From contig NZER01000042.1 of the NCBI GenBank assembly GCA_002690445.1, positions 3,352 to 8,741 of the forward strand: a stretch of 5,390 nt of DNA, given 5' to 3'. This document shows, in pieces, positions 4,460 to 5,390 of this stretch (its first letter is position 1; every line of letters begins with the position of its first letter). A program made the position numbers and the translations under genes. The notes below the pieces were generated by a model. The model did not search any database. It saw only the letters and a program-made list of their open reading frames with translations, and was not told where the DNA came from. This DNA comes from Candidatus Pacearchaeota archaeon (lineage in GTDB: Archaea; Nanoarchaeota; Nanoarchaeia; Pacearchaeales; GW2011-AR1).

Positions 4460-4654
4460 ATGACAACGCAAACCACATTCGAGCCTTGCAGCCAGTGCGG
4501 CAATGACGCTCTGCTCCTTGAGGGCAACAACGGCATTTGTCTGGGCTGTCTAATCCCCAAGCCTGAACCGAAGCCTTTTGAAGGGCAGTTCATTGAGGGG
4601 TGCGATTGCCAAGAGTGTGAAAAACATTTCAAGAAAGTGACATTTACCGCTTGA
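4460..4654 (+). CDS. Small zinc-ribbon protein, 64 aa
   Basis: Cys10-x2-Cys13 and Cys27-x2-Cys30 make a typical four-cysteine zinc ribbon with 13 residues between the knuckles. A Pro-rich linker (PKPEPKPFEG, 33-42) follows, then a second cluster Cys48-x-Cys50-x2-Cys53 with His56, which may bind a second metal ion. Such small zinc ribbons in phages usually contact nucleic acid or other proteins; the target here is unknown. The frame also opens at GTG 4433, but that codon lies in the promoter spacer and would not be transcribed, so ATG 4460 is the start. The gene uses G/C-richer codons than the block before it. Its stop codon sits inside the -35 of promoter P5. Confidence 0.75.
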   Translation: MTTQTTFEPCSQCGNDALLLEGNNGICLGCLIPKPEPKPFEGQFIEGCDCQECEKHFKKVTFTA

Positions 4655-4678
4655 CTTAAATGAAATGCGTGTTATAAT
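4651..4678 (+). promoter_or_regulatory. Promoter P5 for the DUF932 gene
   Basis: TTGACT (4651-4656), a 16-bp spacer ending in TGT, and a perfect TATAAT (4673-4678) with extended -10. Transcription should begin near 4685, giving a leader of about 43 nt that is A-rich (GAGAAACAACC, AAGAAAGCAAAAAACC) and has no Shine-Dalgarno sequence. TATAGAAG just after the -10 also occurs in the P1 region at 47-54, at a different distance. Confidence 0.85.
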
Positions 4679-4727
4679 TATAGAAGAGTAAGAGAAACAA
4701 CCTAAACCAAGAAAGCAAAAAACCATT

Positions 4728-5390
4728 ATGCCGATACTAGCAAAGCAAGACCAGAACTACGACTACACTGTGAAGCAAGTCGCCGTCCCTCACCCCGAAA
4801 CCGGAAACAAGTCTGGTTATTTTATGAACATCCGTACCGACAATGACGAAATTCTCGGCTGGACAAGTGACCGCTACGGCTTGGTCAACAACGCCGATTT
4901 GCTCGACAAAGCTGACGGTGCTTTCGAGGCGCGTGGCATCGATGTCACACGCAAGGTCATTGTGACCGAGGGTGGCGCGAAAATGCGCGCACAGTACGAC
5001 CTGTCCGGTGATATGTTCCGCGCCGAAGTCCCGCAAGTGGGCGACACGATGGCGTACCGTCTCACGGCACAAAACTCGTTTGACCGTTCCCTCCGCATCT
5101 CGTTTGCCTTGGGCTTGGTTCGCCTCATCTGCACCAATGGCATGGTGACTATGGAAAAAGAGGTCGAGATGGTCAAGAAGCACTCTCGCCAAGTAAACAT
5201 TGGCGACATCATTTCTGATGATGCGCTTGACAATGCACTCTCCAAGCTGGGTGACAGCGTGAACGTGTACGGTCGTTTGGCTCAAGTCGAGCTAGAGCAG
5301 GAGCAGGGTTTGAACATCCTTGCCAACCTCGCCAAGGGCAAGGTGATTTCCGAGAAGGTACGCGAGAGCATCGCGCACATCTGGAACAGC
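4728..5390 (+). CDS. DUF932-family phage/plasmid protein, 3' end outside window
   Basis: The frame is open for 221 codons to the window edge, so the C-terminus is missing. The hallmark of DUF932 is at residues 115-139: QNSFDRSLRISFALG, then LVRLICTNGM. An N-terminal strand-rich part (about 30-110) includes the LGWTSDRYGLVNN segment (43-55) and an AKMRAQYDL stretch (84-92). The segment beyond 140 is helical and charged. Family members are common in phages and plasmids, typically about 250-400 aa, and their biochemical role is not settled. ATG 4728 is the start because an in-frame TAA lies at 4689-4691 and no other ATG intervenes. Codons are G/C-rich (ATC, GGC, CGC), unlike the AT-rich genes at 3916-4259. 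It has its own strong promoter P5, so it is probably highly expressed. Confidence 0.8.
   Translation, partial: MPILAKQDQNYDYTVKQVAVPHPETGNKSGYFMNIRTDNDEILGWTSDRYGLVNNADLLDKADGAFEARGIDVTRKVIVTEGGAKMRAQYDLSGDMFRAEVPQVGDTMAYRLTAQNSFDRSLRISFALGLVRLICTNGMVTMEKEVEMVKKHSRQVNIGDIISDDALDNALSKLGDSVNVYGRLAQVELEQEQGLNILANLAKGKVISEKVRESIAHIWNS

Noticed and set aside
4737..5285. Long reverse-strand open frame of 182 codons opposite the DUF932 gene
   Set aside because: It is the shadow of the G/C-rich DUF932 coding frame. The + strand frame has family motifs and its own promoter; the reverse frame has neither.

Overview
This window looks like part of a tailed-phage (or phage-derived) genome of an uncultivated or poorly represented bacterium. 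All supportable genes lie on the + strand, most are tiny and tightly spaced, and the recognisable ones are typical of phages: an rIIB-like protein (83-907), a RuvB-type AAA+ ATPase (2873-3835), a small zinc-ribbon protein (4460-4654) and the N-terminal part of a DUF932 protein that runs off the right edge (4728-5390). No structural, packaging or lysis gene is visible. The host cannot be named. Promoters are sigma70-type (TTGACA / TATAAT-like), almost no gene has a Shine-Dalgarno sequence, and TGA and TAA both act as stops.

Layout. A promoter (14-41) drives rIIB, which ends in a strong directional terminator (920-969). Two small unknown genes follow as a pair (1003-1203, 1206-1490), then a weak terminator-like hairpin and a 26-codon membrane peptide (1584-1664). 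Next comes about 420 bp of very AT-rich non-coding DNA (1665-2085). It holds a G-rich quadruplex-like motif, a 24-bp direct repeat and long inverted repeats, and is a candidate replication or control region.

From 2086 a second transcription block begins. Promoter P2 leads into two small, possibly related genes (2123-2335, 2355-2558). Promoter P3 leads into a 77-aa gene (2613-2846) and the RuvB-like ATPase. The ATPase stop is CCC-TGA with an open +1 frame behind it. A very AT-rich pair with a 4-base overlap follows (3916-4077 membrane protein, 4074-4259 soluble protein), closed by a clear terminator (4307-4332). An inverted repeat, a DnaA-box-like 9-mer and promoter P4 precede the zinc-ribbon gene. 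Promoter P5, overlapping that gene's stop codon, drives DUF932.

The most notable signals are regulatory. Promoters P1, P2 and P3 share identical spacing and a conserved spacer (TCTnAAAAA then GTAT), so they look like one promoter class. At P3 and P4 the -10 box lies six bases from the ATG, and at P2 nine, which predicts leaderless or nearly leaderless mRNAs. rIIB and DUF932 instead have A-rich leaders of about 35-45 nt without a Shine-Dalgarno sequence. The recognisable proteins suggest host takeover and DNA recombination or replication functions, but most of the small genes have no assignable role.
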